64,000 nucleotides of DNA, taken from Corallococcus interemptor. GTDB taxonomy: Bacteria > Myxococcota > Myxococcia > Myxococcales > Myxococcaceae. The stretch covers positions 1 through 64,000 of the forward strand of contig NZ_RAWM01000007.1 in the NCBI RefSeq assembly GCF_003668875.1, given 5' to 3'. Both the position numbers and the translations under genes were made by a program. A model generated the notes under the pieces. The model had not been told where the DNA came from, ran no database searches, and saw only the letters and a list, made by a program, of their open reading frames with translations. Of this stretch, positions 1 to 9,094 are shown piece after piece. Each line of letters begins with the position of its first letter. The first letter of the stretch is position 1.

Positions 1-714
1 CCCACCATCTTCCCCCCGTTCCCCGGCCTGGACGAGCAGCCGTGGCGCGACCCGCCGCCCCCGGCCGCGAAGGCGCTGGAGGGCTGTCTGGACGCGGTGA
101 CGCGCGACCTGGAGCGGTTGGAGAACGCGGACCTGCTGCACTACGACTCTGGCATCGTCGGCACCGGCCGCTGGTCCGTGCACCCCATCTATTTCGGCGG
201 TGAGCGCACCGACCGCCTCTTCTGGCCCCAGCTCGCCATGGAGGAGACGGCCGCGGCGGTGCGGTCGCTGGACGGCGAGTGCACCGACTTCCCGCTGGCG
301 GACGTGCTCTTCTCCTCGCACGCGCCCGGCACCACGCTGACGCCGCACTGTTCGTGGGACGGCTTCCGGATGCGGCTGCACCTGGGGCTCAAGGTGCCGG
401 AGGGCTGCGGCATCCGCGTGGGCACGGAGCGCCGGCACTGGCAGCCGGGCCGAGTGCTCACCTTCCACGACTCCTTCGAGCACGAGACCTGGAACCGGGG
501 CACGGAGCGCCGCGTGGTGCTCATCGCGGACTGCTGGCACCCCGGCCTCACCCTGCCCGAGCGCGAGGCCCTGCTCGGCCTCACGCGCAAGTTCGAGGTC
601 CGCGCGATGCTTGCGCAATTGCGCGTGCCGGAAGCCATGTCCGAACCGCTCCTCGTCCGCTTCGCGGAGCAGGAACGCACGGACGTCCAGGTGCGCCGCT
701 TCTGGCGCATGTGA
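1..714 (+). CDS. Aspartyl/asparaginyl beta-hydroxylase family protein (5' end outside window)
   Basis: The frame is open from the first base, so the start codon lies upstream; 237 residues are visible. The N-terminal stretch with TIFPPFPGLDEQPW, a central TPH and the later FHDSFEHETWN match the Fe(II)/2-oxoglutarate-dependent Asp/Asn beta-hydroxylase (AspH) fold, in which two His residues hold the iron. These enzymes hydroxylate Asp or Asn side chains or related small molecules; the substrate here cannot be read from sequence. A GTG at 97 could begin a shorter product, but homology-like sequence continues upstream of it, so I extend the gene to the window edge. The next gene begins 18 bp downstream on the same strand. 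Confidence 0.85.
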   Translation, partial: PTIFPPFPGLDEQPWRDPPPPAAKALEGCLDAVTRDLERLENADLLHYDSGIVGTGRWSVHPIYFGGERTDRLFWPQLAMEETAAAVRSLDGECTDFPLADVLFSSHAPGTTLTPHCSWDGFRMRLHLGLKVPEGCGIRVGTERRHWQPGRVLTFHDSFEHETWNRGTERRVVLIADCWHPGLTLPEREALLGLTRKFEVRAMLAQLRVPEAMSEPLLVRFAEQERTDVQVRRFWRM

Positions 715-732
715 GCGCGAGGTGATGGAGCC

Positions 733-1629
733 ATGACTTCAGAGCGGATGGCCCGCGCGCTCGTTTCGCTGGACGGCGTGTCCGTGGGAGACGCCTTCGG
801 CGAGCGGTTCTTCGGCCCGCACGAGCTGGTGCAGCCGTGGGTGGAGGAGCGCATCCTGCCGAAAGCGCCCTGGGCCTACACCGACGACACGGAGATGACG
901 CTGTCGCTGGTCCAGGTGCTGGAAGACCATGGCCACGTCGAACAGGACGCGCTCGCGGACCTCTTCGCGAAGCGCTACCGCAAGGACAAGAACCGCGGCT
1001 ATGGCGGGACCGCGCACGACATCCTGTGGAAGCTGGGACTGGGGCTGCCCTGGCGTGAGGTGTCCGCGGAGGTCTTCGAGGGCCAGGGCTCCATGGGCAA
1101 CGGAGCCGCCATGCGCGTGGCGCCCCTGGGCGCGTACTTCGCCGGAGACCTGAGCCGGGTGGTGGCGGAGGCGCGCGCGTCGGCGGAGGTGACGCACCTG
1201 CACCCGGAGGGACAGGCGGGGGCCATCGCCATCGCGGTCGCCGCCGCGTGGGCGTGCGACTGGCAGCGGACCCACGGCACCGCGCTGGAGCTCTTCGACA
1301 CGGTGCTGGATTGCACGCCCGCCGGGACCACGCGGCAGGTGCTGGAGAAGGCCCGCGCGTGGCCGCTGGAGGCCAGCCCCTCCTCGGCGGCTCGCACCCT
1401 GGGCAGCGGGCAGAAGGTCATCTCCGAGGACACCGTGCCCTTCTCCATATGGTGCGCGGCAAGGCACCTGGATTCGTTCGAGGAGGCCCTCTGGTGCACC
1501 GTGGCCGGCTTCGGAGACCGGGACACCACCTGCGCCATGGTGGGGGGAATCGTCGCGCTGAGCGCGGGGCACGCCTCCATTCCCAGGCCGTGGCTCTCCG
1601 CCCGGGAGCCCCTGCGCCGGCGGGTGTGA
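733..1629 (+). CDS. ADP-ribosylglycohydrolase family protein
   Basis: The 298-residue protein has the ADP-ribosyl-glycohydrolase (DraG/ARH-like) layout. There is a TDDT motif at residues 50-53, GNGAAMRVAPLG at about 122-133, and a C-terminal acidic metal-site motif GDRDTT at about 261-266. In the family these acidic residues bind two Mg ions and the enzyme removes ADP-ribose from proteins or small molecules. The usual DTD in the last motif is DRD here. It follows the hydroxylase by 18 bp and precedes the oxidoreductase by 14 bp, so the three may be co-transcribed. The substrate is unknown. Confidence 0.85.
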   Translation: MTSERMARALVSLDGVSVGDAFGERFFGPHELVQPWVEERILPKAPWAYTDDTEMTLSLVQVLEDHGHVEQDALADLFAKRYRKDKNRGYGGTAHDILWKLGLGLPWREVSAEVFEGQGSMGNGAAMRVAPLGAYFAGDLSRVVAEARASAEVTHLHPEGQAGAIAIAVAAAWACDWQRTHGTALELFDTVLDCTPAGTTRQVLEKARAWPLEASPSSAARTLGSGQKVISEDTVPFSIWCAARHLDSFEEALWCTVAGFGDRDTTCAMVGGIVALSAGHASIPRPWLSAREPLRRRV

Positions 1630-1643
1630 CTAGACTTGGTGCC

Positions 1644-2696
1644 GTGAGCGACTTCCCGAGCACCCTCCCCTCCGTCGAAGCCCTTCCCCTGCGCGGAGGG
1701 CCCACGCTGCGCTGGGGCGTGATTGCTCCCGGGCGCATCGCCGGAGGCTTCGTCTGGGCGCTGCACCGGCACACCGGCCAGCGCGTCCACGCCGTCGCCT
1801 CGCGCGACCCCGAGCGCGCCCATCGCTTCGCGTCCCAGTACGGCATCCCGCACGTCCACGCGTCCTACGAGCAGCTGGTGGCGGATCCAAACGTCGACAT
1901 CGTCTACGTGGCCTCTCCCCACAGCCTGCACAAGCACCAGGCCCTGCTCGCCATCGCCGCGGGCAAGCACGTGCTCGTGGAGAAGCCGCTCGCGCTCGAC
2001 GCCGCCGAGGCCCGGGACATCGAGCGGGCCGCTCGCGCCGCGGGCGTCTTCGCCATGGAGGCCCTGTGGTCGCGCTTCCTTCCGCAGTCGCTGGTCATCG
2101 AGCGGCTGCTCCATGACGGCGTGCTCGGAGACGTCCGGCTGGTGATGGCGGACTTCGGGGGCCGCTTCGACTTCGACCCGGAAGGCCGCGTCTTCAACCC
2201 CGCGCTCGGCGGCGGCGCGCTGCTCGACATCGGCATCTATCCCATCTGGCTCGCGCACTTCGTGCTCGGTCCGCGCGCGCACGTGCACGCCACGGGCTCC
2301 CTCACCCGGACGGGCGTGGACGGACAGGCGGCGCTCGTCCTCACCTACCCCACGGGCGCCCAGGCGCTCCTGCACACCACCCTCTTCGCGGAGACGCCCC
2401 AGGAGGCCGTCATCGCGGGGACGCACGCGCGCCTCCAATTGGAGTCACGCTTCTTCACCCCCACCCGCTTCACGCTGAAGGCCGCCCGGTCGGGCCAGCA
2501 ACTGCACTGGAGCGACCCGTCCGGCATCCACGGCAGCGAGGGCCTCGCGTGGCAGGCCGCCGCGGTCGCGTGGCACATCGCCGAAGGACGCACCGAGTCC
2601 CCGCTGCATCCGCTCCAACACAGCATCGCGTTGCTGGAGACCATCGACGCGGCGCGCGCGCAGCTGGGCGTCGCCGGTTGTGCGGCGGGGGCATAG
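1644..2696 (+). CDS. Gfo/Idh/MocA family NAD(P)-dependent oxidoreductase
   Basis: From the GTG start the product has 350 residues. An N-terminal Rossmann fold begins at WGVIAPGRIA (24-33), the family EKP motif lies at 113-115 in the cofactor-domain end, and a C-terminal mixed alpha/beta domain follows. These enzymes oxidise or reduce sugars and related polyols using bound NAD(P). The frame stays open back to 1248, but that stretch lies over the ADP-ribosylglycohydrolase gene and looks like its shadow, so GTG 1644, just before the SDFPS sequence, is the likely start. The sugar substrate cannot be assigned. Confidence 0.85.
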   Translation: MSDFPSTLPSVEALPLRGGPTLRWGVIAPGRIAGGFVWALHRHTGQRVHAVASRDPERAHRFASQYGIPHVHASYEQLVADPNVDIVYVASPHSLHKHQALLAIAAGKHVLVEKPLALDAAEARDIERAARAAGVFAMEALWSRFLPQSLVIERLLHDGVLGDVRLVMADFGGRFDFDPEGRVFNPALGGGALLDIGIYPIWLAHFVLGPRAHVHATGSLTRTGVDGQAALVLTYPTGAQALLHTTLFAETPQEAVIAGTHARLQLESRFFTPTRFTLKAARSGQQLHWSDPSGIHGSEGLAWQAAAVAWHIAEGRTESPLHPLQHSIALLETIDAARAQLGVAGCAAGA

Positions 2697-2767
2697 GCCC
2701 GCTGTTATGGTGCGCCGGCGCGTACCGGGACCTCCCCCATCCCCCGGGCGCATGCCCGGAGAACGCC

Positions 2768-3172
2768 ATGGGTTTCCTGCGCCCCCACGCTGACCGCATC
2801 TACGCCCTGCTCCGCATCGCCGCGGGGCTGATGTTCATGCTGCACGGCATGCAGAAGGTCTTCGGCATGTTCGGCGGGATGCCCGCCGGAGCGCCGCCGT
2901 TCATCGTCTACGGCGCGGGAGGCATCGAGTTCCTGGGCGGGCTGCTCGTGGCGCTCGGGCTGTTCGCCGGCCCCGCGGCCTTCATCTCCAGCGGCACCAT
3001 GGCCGTCGCCTTCTTCCTGGGGCACGTCATCCCCAACGGGGGCAACCTCAACCCCCTCAAGAACCAGGGCGAGCTCGCGGCGCTCTACTGCTTTGTCTTC
3101 TTCTATATCTCCGCGCACGGCTCCGGCATCTGGAGCGTGGACGCCGCGCGCAAGGGCGCACCGCGCGTGTGA
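2768..3172 (+). CDS. DoxX family membrane protein
   Basis: A 134-residue protein with four hydrophobic helices and the DoxX-like pattern RIAAGLMFMLHGMQKVFG near the N terminus, followed by a Gly-rich GAGGIEFLGG helix. DoxX-family proteins are small inner-membrane proteins; some act as quinone-reducing or redox partner subunits and most are unassigned. The ATG is chosen because upstream sequence in this frame overlaps the preceding oxidoreductase and shows no conservation. Confidence 0.85.
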   Translation: MGFLRPHADRIYALLRIAAGLMFMLHGMQKVFGMFGGMPAGAPPFIVYGAGGIEFLGGLLVALGLFAGPAAFISSGTMAVAFFLGHVIPNGGNLNPLKNQGELAALYCFVFFYISAHGSGIWSVDAARKGAPRV

Positions 3173-3259
3173 GCGCCGGGCCGTGCCCTGGAGTCTCCGG
3201 TGTGCTAATTCGCGCTGGCAGCAGGGTGACGTCCCCACCCCCCAGCCCGGAAGACATCC

Positions 3260-4201
3260 ATGGCAGGCAGCAGCCTGATTGCGCTCATCGACGACATCGC
3301 CACCATCCTGGATGACGTCTCCATCCTGACCAAGGTGGCGGCGAAGAAGACCGCGGGCGTGCTGGGCGACGACCTGGCGCTCAACGCCCAGCAGGTGACA
3401 GGCGTGAACGCGGACCGCGAGCTGCCCGTGGTGTGGGCGGTGGCGAAGGGCTCGCTGGTCAACAAGGCCATCCTGGTGCCGGCGGCGCTGGCCATCAGCG
3501 CGCTGGCGCCCTGGCTGGTGACGCCGCTCCTGATGGTGGGCGGCGCCTTCCTGTGCTTCGAGGGCTTCGAAAAGCTCGCGCACAAGTTCCTGCACAGCAA
3601 GGAAGAGGACGAGGCGCACCACGCGGAGCTGCGCCAGGCGCTGGAGAACCCGAACGTGGACCGGGTGGCCCTGGAGAAGGACAAGATCAAGGGCGCGGTG
3701 CGCACGGACTTCATCCTCTCCGCGGAAATCATCGCCATCACGCTGGGCACGGTGGCGGCGGCGGACTTCGCCACCCGCGTCACGGTGATGGTGGGCATCG
3801 CGCTCATCATGACCGTGGGCGTGTACGGGCTGGTGGCGGGCATCGTGAAGCTGGACGACGCGGGCCTGTACCTCAGCCGCAAGGGCAGCGGCTTCGCGCG
3901 CGGCCTGGGCGCGGGCATCCTCCGCGCGGCGCCGTGGCTGATGAAGTTCCTCTCCGTCGCGGGAACGGCGGCCATGTTCCTGGTGGGCGGCGGCATCCTG
4001 GTGCACGGCGTCTCCAGCCTGCACCACGCGGAGGAGTCCTTCACCGCGTGGGCCGGGCGCGTCCCGGGCGTGGGCAACATCCTGGGCGGCCTGGCCCCCA
4101 TGCTGCTCAACGCCGCGGTGGGCCTGGGCGCGGGCCTGGTGCTGGTGGTGCTCTTCACCGCCGGCCAGAAGCTGTTCAAGGGCAAGGGCGCGAAGAAGTA
4201 G
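3260..4201 (+). CDS. DUF808 family inner-membrane protein (YedI-like)
   Basis: 313 residues starting MAGSSLIALIDDIA, then a TKVAAKKTAGVLGDDLALNA stretch characteristic of the DUF808/YedI family. Several transmembrane helices follow (about 75-100, 155-200, 215-250, 275-300) and the C terminus is Lys-rich. E. coli YedI is an inner-membrane protein with no established activity. The gene stands alone, 87 bp after the DoxX gene. Confidence 0.88.
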   Translation: MAGSSLIALIDDIATILDDVSILTKVAAKKTAGVLGDDLALNAQQVTGVNADRELPVVWAVAKGSLVNKAILVPAALAISALAPWLVTPLLMVGGAFLCFEGFEKLAHKFLHSKEEDEAHHAELRQALENPNVDRVALEKDKIKGAVRTDFILSAEIIAITLGTVAAADFATRVTVMVGIALIMTVGVYGLVAGIVKLDDAGLYLSRKGSGFARGLGAGILRAAPWLMKFLSVAGTAAMFLVGGGILVHGVSSLHHAEESFTAWAGRVPGVGNILGGLAPMLLNAAVGLGAGLVLVVLFTAGQKLFKGKGAKK

Positions 4202-4286
4202 CGCGCGAACGGAATTGAACCCGGGTCCCTGTTGATAGACGCCCAACAGACGCGCATGCGCCCTGGAGAGTTCACTTGAGGGTTTC

Positions 4287-4299
4287 CAGGAATTTCCTG
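4287..4299. promoter_or_regulatory. Palindrome upstream of the ricin/sugar-dehydrogenase gene
   Basis: CAGGAATTTCCTG is a perfect inverted repeat (6-bp arms, 1-bp centre) a few bases upstream of a purine-rich ribosome-binding tract. It could be an operator or part of the untranslated leader, or chance. Confidence 0.25.
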
Positions 4300-4328
4300 A
4301 AAAAGGAGGAATGCAAAGGAGCGTCTTG

Positions 4329-6401
4329 ATGCACGTGCGTCACCTGGTGGCAGGAGCATTCCTGGTCGCCGCTGTGGGTTGTGAAGGAAGGCAGGAGGAA
4401 GGCCCCGAGCTCCAGACGCAGGCCGCCGCGGTCGTCTCCGGCAGCCGGCTCATTGGCGCGCAGTCCGGCCGCTGCCTCGACGTGGCGCAGAACAGCCAGA
4501 CGCCGGGGCAGGAGCTGCACATCTACGACTGCAATGGTCAGGCGAACCAGCGGTTCCTCTTCACGCCCGAAGGCGAGCTGCGCGCGTTCGACGGCGCGCG
4601 GTGCATCCAGCCGGAGACCGCCAGCTCCGGGGCCCAGGCCGTCAGCATCCTCTGTGACGGGACGGCGAACCAGCGCTGGGTCCGCAACGCCAATGGCGCG
4701 GTGATCCACACCGCGACCTCGCTGTGCCTCGACGTGTCCGGCCAGGCCACGGCCAACAGCTCCAAGGTCATCGTCTGGACCTGCAATGCCCAGACGAACC
4801 AGCAGTGGACGCTGCCGCCCGACTCGCAGCCCCCCACCGTGCCCACGGGGCTCGCCCTGTCCAACGTGACGTGCAGCTCGGCCACGCTGTCGTGGTCGCC
4901 GTCCACGGACAACGAGGGCGTGGCCTTCTACGACGTCTACCATGACGGCCAGCTGATGAAGTCCGTGTCCGGCGCCATCGTGTCCACGCCGCTGACGGTG
5001 GTCCCCGGCGCGACCTGGGGCCTGTATGTGAATGCGCGGGACGCCCGGGGCAATGTGTCCCAGGGCAGCGCCACGCTCTCCATCACCCCGCCGCCGTGCC
5101 AGGTGGACACCCAGGCGCCCAGCATTCCCACGGGCGTCACCGCCACCGCGTCCGGCACCAGCGTGACCGTGAACTGGACCGCGTCCACCGACAACGTGGG
5201 CGTGAGCGCGTACGACGTGTTCCGGGGCGGCGTGAAGATTGGCACCGTGTCCGGCTCGCCGCCGGGGACGGCCTTCGTGGACAGCGGCCTGTCGCCGGCC
5301 ACGGCCTACGCCTACGCCGTGCTCGCGCGCGACGCCCAGGGCAACGCCTCCGCCCAGAGCGCTTCCGTGACGGTCACCACCGGCACTGCCTGCGCGAACG
5401 CCGTGTGCTCCGTCATCCAGGTGGCCACCGACACGGACATCCCGTGGGGCCTGGTGAACCTGCCGGACGGCACGGTGCTCTACGGCCGCCGCGACGCGCA
5501 GAACATCATCCGGTTGGATCCGGCGACGGGGACGAAGACGTCCGTGGGGGCCGTCCCCAACGTGCAGAGCACGGACGGCGAGGGCGGGCTGATGGGGCTG
5601 GCGCTCTCCCCCACCTTCTCCACCGACCGCTGGCTGTACGTGATGCACACCTCCCCCACCGACAACCGCATCGTGCGGCTGCGGTATGAGAACGGCGCCC
5701 TCGACACCGCGTCGCTCCAGGTGCTGGTGCAGGGCATTGGCCGCAACAAGTTCCACAACGGCGGCCGCCTGCGCTTTGGCCCGGACGGCAAGCTCTACGC
5801 GTCCACCGGTGATGCCCAGAACGGCGCGTACGCGCAGGACATCAACAACCTGGCCGGCAAGGTGCTGCGCCTCAACGCGGACGGCACCGTCCCGTCCGAC
5901 AACCCCTTCGGCAACTACGTGTGGAGCTACGGCCACCGCAACCCGCAGGGGCTGGCGTTCGACTCGCAGGGCCGGCTGTGGGAGCAGGAGTTCGGCAACT
6001 CCGTGATGGACGAGACCAACCTCATCCAGAAGGGCGGCAACTACGGCTGGCCCAACTGCGAGGGCACCGTGTCCCAGGGCGGCTCGGGCTGCGCCACGGC
6101 CGGCTACATCGCGCCGAAGCAGACCTACTCCACGGCGGAGGGCTCCTGCTCCGGCATCGCGGTGGTGCGCGACGTCCTCTACGTGGCCTGCGCCCGTGGC
6201 ACGCGCCTGTACCGCGAGGTCATCAGCGGCACCAGCCTCACCAACGTGCAGCAGTTCTTCGTGGGCACCTACGGCCGGCTGCGCACCGTGGAGCCCACGG
6301 CTGACGGCAACTTGTGGATGACCACCACCAACCAGGGTGACAAGGACAGCATCCCCAACAACAGCAACGAGCGCATCTTCCGCGTCGTGCTGGGGCAGTA
6401 G
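4329..6401 (+). CDS. Secreted lipoprotein: ricin-B lectin, two fibronectin-like domains, sugar (sorbosone) dehydrogenase
   Basis: From ATG 4329 the product has 690 residues and begins with a lipoprotein signal ending AAVGC (Cys18). Next come a ricin-type beta-trefoil with NQRF, NQRW and NQQW repeats (about 40-155), two fibronectin-III/Big-like domains starting at PPTVPTG and PSIPTG (about 160-355), and a C-terminal six-bladed glucose/sorbosone dehydrogenase domain with HNGGRLRFGPDGKLY. Family members oxidise sugars with PQQ. An in-frame ATG at 4311 exists, but AAAGGAG at 4315-4321 lies 7 bp before ATG 4329 and that start gives a clean lipoprotein signal. Likely role: a surface enzyme held on polysaccharide by its lectin domain. 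Confidence 0.87.
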   Translation: MHVRHLVAGAFLVAAVGCEGRQEEGPELQTQAAAVVSGSRLIGAQSGRCLDVAQNSQTPGQELHIYDCNGQANQRFLFTPEGELRAFDGARCIQPETASSGAQAVSILCDGTANQRWVRNANGAVIHTATSLCLDVSGQATANSSKVIVWTCNAQTNQQWTLPPDSQPPTVPTGLALSNVTCSSATLSWSPSTDNEGVAFYDVYHDGQLMKSVSGAIVSTPLTVVPGATWGLYVNARDARGNVSQGSATLSITPPPCQVDTQAPSIPTGVTATASGTSVTVNWTASTDNVGVSAYDVFRGGVKIGTVSGSPPGTAFVDSGLSPATAYAYAVLARDAQGNASAQSASVTVTTGTACANAVCSVIQVATDTDIPWGLVNLPDGTVLYGRRDAQNIIRLDPATGTKTSVGAVPNVQSTDGEGGLMGLALSPTFSTDRWLYVMHTSPTDNRIVRLRYENGALDTASLQVLVQGIGRNKFHNGGRLRFGPDGKLYASTGDAQNGAYAQDINNLAGKVLRLNADGTVPSDNPFGNYVWSYGHRNPQGLAFDSQGRLWEQEFGNSVMDETNLIQKGGNYGWPNCEGTVSQGGSGCATAGYIAPKQTYSTAEGSCSGIAVVRDVLYVACARGTRLYREVISGTSLTNVQQFFVGTYGRLRTVEPTADGNLWMTTTNQGDKDSIPNNSNERIFRVVLGQ

Positions 6402-6456
6402 CCGCCGCACGGCCCACGCATGGCGCCTGCTTGTGCCATGCGTGGGACGGCCTTGT

Positions 6457-8925
6457 TCAGTCCGGCCAGGTCCAGTCCGCGATTTCGGGGCGGTCCCGGC
6501 CGTGCTCGTGCGCGTAGGCCAGGTTGTCGAGGATGGCGTTCCTCATCTCCTCCTTCAGGTGCCCCGCCTTCGCGTGCAGCCCCGGCACCCGGTCGATGAC
6601 GTCGATGACCAGGTGGAAGCGGGACGTGTCGTTGAGGATGGCCAGTTCGAAGGGCGTGTTGATGTTGCCCTTCTCCCGGTAGCCATGCACGTGCAGGTCC
6701 CTGTTGTCGATGTAGCGGTAGGCCAGCTTGTGGATGAGCGAGGCGTAGCCGTGGAAGCTGAAGATGATGGGCTTGCCCGGCGGGAACAGGCTCTCCAGCT
6801 CGCGCTGGGTGGACCCGTGCGGATGCTCCGCGGACGACTGGAGCTTGAACAGGTCCACGACGTTGATGAAGCGCAGCTTCAGCTGGGGTGCGCGCGCCCG
6901 CAGGATGGAGGCGGCGGCCAGGGCCTCCTGCGTCGCGACGTCGCCGCAGCAGGCCATGATGACGTCCGGCTCCGCGTCCTCGTCCGTGCTGGCCCGCTTC
7001 CAGATGCCGAGCCCCTTGGCACAGTGGGCGACGGCCTCGTCAATGCTGGTGAACTGCAGGTGCTTCTGCTTGTCCGCGACGATGACGTTGACGCAGTCGG
7101 TGCTGCGCAGGCACTGGTCCGCCACCACCAGCAGCGTGTTGGCGTCCGGCGGCAGGTAGATGCGCGTGACCGAGCCGGACTTGTTCGTCACCAGGTCGAT
7201 GAAGCCCGGATCCTGATGTGAGAACCCGTTGTGGTCCTGACGCCACACCGTGGAGGACAGCAGGATGTTCTCCGAGGCGACGGGGGCCCGCCACTTCACG
7301 TGGTTCTTGCTGATGTCCAACCACTTCGCGTGCTGGTTGAACATGGAGTCCACGACGTGGGCGAAGGCCTCATAGGTGTGGAAGAGGCCGTGGCGCCCCG
7401 TGAGCAGATATCCCTCCAGCCAGCCCAAGAGCGTGTGCTCCGACAGCATCTCCATGACGCGGCCGTCCCGCGCCAGATGCCCCCCGTCCGCGTCCTCCGG
7501 CAGCAGCGCGGACATCCACGTCTTGCCGGTCACCTCGTAGAGGGCCTGGAGGCGGTTGGAGGCGGTCTCGTCCGGGCCGAAGACGCGGAAGGTCGTCGGA
7601 TTGTCCCGCATGATGTCCCGCAGGAACTCGCCGAGCGGCCGCGTGTTCTCATGCAGCGTGGTGCCACGCGTGCCGACCTTGACCGCGTAGTCGCGGAAGT
7701 CCGGCAGCCTGAGCGCCTTGCGGAGCAGGCCGCCGTTGGCGTGGGGGTTCGCGCTCATCCGCCGGTTGCCCTTGGGCGCCAGTGACCGGAGCTCCGGCAT
7801 CAGCCGTCCCTCCACGTCGAACAGCTCCTCGGGGCGGTAGCTGCGCATCCAGTCCTCGAGCGCCTTGAGGTGCGCCGGGTTGCCGCGCACGTCGCCGAAG
7901 GGGACCTGGTGGGAGCGCCAGGAGCCCTCCAGCCGGTGCCCGTCCAGCTCCTTCGGGCCGGTCCAGCCCTTGGGCGAGCGCAGGATGATCATGGGCCAGC
8001 GCGGGCGCGTGGGGGTGTCCGTCAGCCGGGCCTTCTTCTGCACGGCGCGGATGTCCTCCACGGCGCGCTCCAGCGTCTCCGCCATCTTCTGGTGCATCTG
8101 GGCCGGGTCGCTGCCCTCGACGAAGTACGGCTTGTAGCCGTAGCCGACGAACAGGGCCTCCAGCTCCTCCGGGCTGATGCGGGCGAGGATGGTGGGGTTG
8201 GCGATCTTGTACCCGTTGAGGTTCAGGATGGGCAGCACGGCGCCGTCCCGCACGGGGTTGATGAACTTGTTCGAGTGCCAGGCCGTCGCGAGCGGTCCGG
8301 TCTCCGCCTCGCCGTCCCCCACGACACAGGCGACGATGAGGTCGGGGTTGTCGAAGGCCATGCCGTAGGCGTGGGAGAGGCTGTAGCCCAGCTCACCGCC
8401 TTCATGGATGGAGCCCGGCGTCTCCGGGGTGACGTGGCTGCCAATGTGCCCGGGGAAGGAGAACTGCTTGAAGAACTTCCGCATCCCCTCCGCGTCCTGG
8501 CTCTTGTCCGGATAGACCTCCGAATAGGTGCCCTCCAGGTACACCGGCCCGAGCACGCCCGGGGCGCCGTGGCCCGGCCCGGCCACGAAGATGACGTCGA
8601 GGTTCTGCTCGACGATGAGCCGGTTCAGGTGCACCCAGGTGAACGAGAGCGCGGGGCTCGCGCCCCAGTGGCCGAGCAGCCGGTGCTTCACGTCCTTCGG
8701 CACCAGGGGTCTGCTCAGCAGCGGGTTGTCCTGGAGGTAGATCATCCCCACCGCCAGGTAGTTGCACGCGCGCCAGTACGCGTTCATCAACTCCACTTCC
8801 CTGGCGGTGAGCGGTCCGCCGCCGCGGGTGCGCTCCCGGCCTGGAGCGGAGGGCCCCGGGCCGTGCTCCCTGGCGGACACCGGCGGCCCATACTCAGACG
8901 CTTCCGTTCCTTCGGGGTGTGCCAT
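6457..8925 (-). CDS. xfp: Phosphoketolase (xylulose-5-P/fructose-6-P)
   Basis: 822 residues with family landmarks along its length: [13 protein letters not shown], the [10 protein letters not shown] stretch, the thiamine-diphosphate-binding GDGEAETGP motif and GYKIANPT, ending in the phosphoketolase C-terminal domain. The enzyme splits xylulose-5-phosphate or fructose-6-phosphate with phosphate to acetyl-phosphate plus an aldose phosphate. The frame continues upstream to 9048, but ATG 8925 has GGGAGG 6 bp ahead, so I take it. It diverges from the double-HAD gene. Confidence 0.95.
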   Translation of the reverse strand: MAHPEGTEASEYGPPVSAREHGPGPSAPGRERTRGGGPLTAREVELMNAYWRACNYLAVGMIYLQDNPLLSRPLVPKDVKHRLLGHWGASPALSFTWVHLNRLIVEQNLDVIFVAGPGHGAPGVLGPVYLEGTYSEVYPDKSQDAEGMRKFFKQFSFPGHIGSHVTPETPGSIHEGGELGYSLSHAYGMAFDNPDLIVACVVGDGEAETGPLATAWHSNKFINPVRDGAVLPILNLNGYKIANPTILARISPEELEALFVGYGYKPYFVEGSDPAQMHQKMAETLERAVEDIRAVQKKARLTDTPTRPRWPMIILRSPKGWTGPKELDGHRLEGSWRSHQVPFGDVRGNPAHLKALEDWMRSYRPEELFDVEGRLMPELRSLAPKGNRRMSANPHANGGLLRKALRLPDFRDYAVKVGTRGTTLHENTRPLGEFLRDIMRDNPTTFRVFGPDETASNRLQALYEVTGKTWMSALLPEDADGGHLARDGRVMEMLSEHTLLGWLEGYLLTGRHGLFHTYEAFAHVVDSMFNQHAKWLDISKNHVKWRAPVASENILLSSTVWRQDHNGFSHQDPGFIDLVTNKSGSVTRIYLPPDANTLLVVADQCLRSTDCVNVIVADKQKHLQFTSIDEAVAHCAKGLGIWKRASTDEDAEPDVIMACCGDVATQEALAAASILRARAPQLKLRFINVVDLFKLQSSAEHPHGSTQRELESLFPPGKPIIFSFHGYASLIHKLAYRYIDNRDLHVHGYREKGNINTPFELAILNDTSRFHLVIDVIDRVPGLHAKAGHLKEEMRNAILDNLAYAHEHGRDRPEIADWTWPD

Positions 8926-9094
8926 GACATGCCTCCCGTGCCTGGAGAGCCAAACCTGAGGGTTGTCCCGGTGCGCCGACAACCAGCGATGGGGCGCTCG
9001 GCAACGGGGCTGCTTCCAGGCGGCGGGCGGCTTTCGTCGCGATGCCATCTTGAGCCCCGGGCCGCACTGTCATTGGCGGAGGGCGGAGGCAGCC

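Noticed and set aside
739-1572. Long minus-strand open frame opposite the ADP-ribosylglycohydrolase
   Set aside because: High-GC shadow rich in Arg, Gly, His and Pro with no family signature; the plus-strand gene is clear. The same holds for many frames of 200-900 codons across the window, such as 14224-16893 and 4272-6410.
1248-1643. N-terminal extension of the Gfo/Idh/MocA gene
   Set aside because: Lies entirely over the preceding gene in another frame and has shadow composition.
8926-9048. Extension of phosphoketolase to ATG 9048
   Set aside because: No family similarity in the extra 41 residues and a strong ribosome-binding site precedes ATG 8925.
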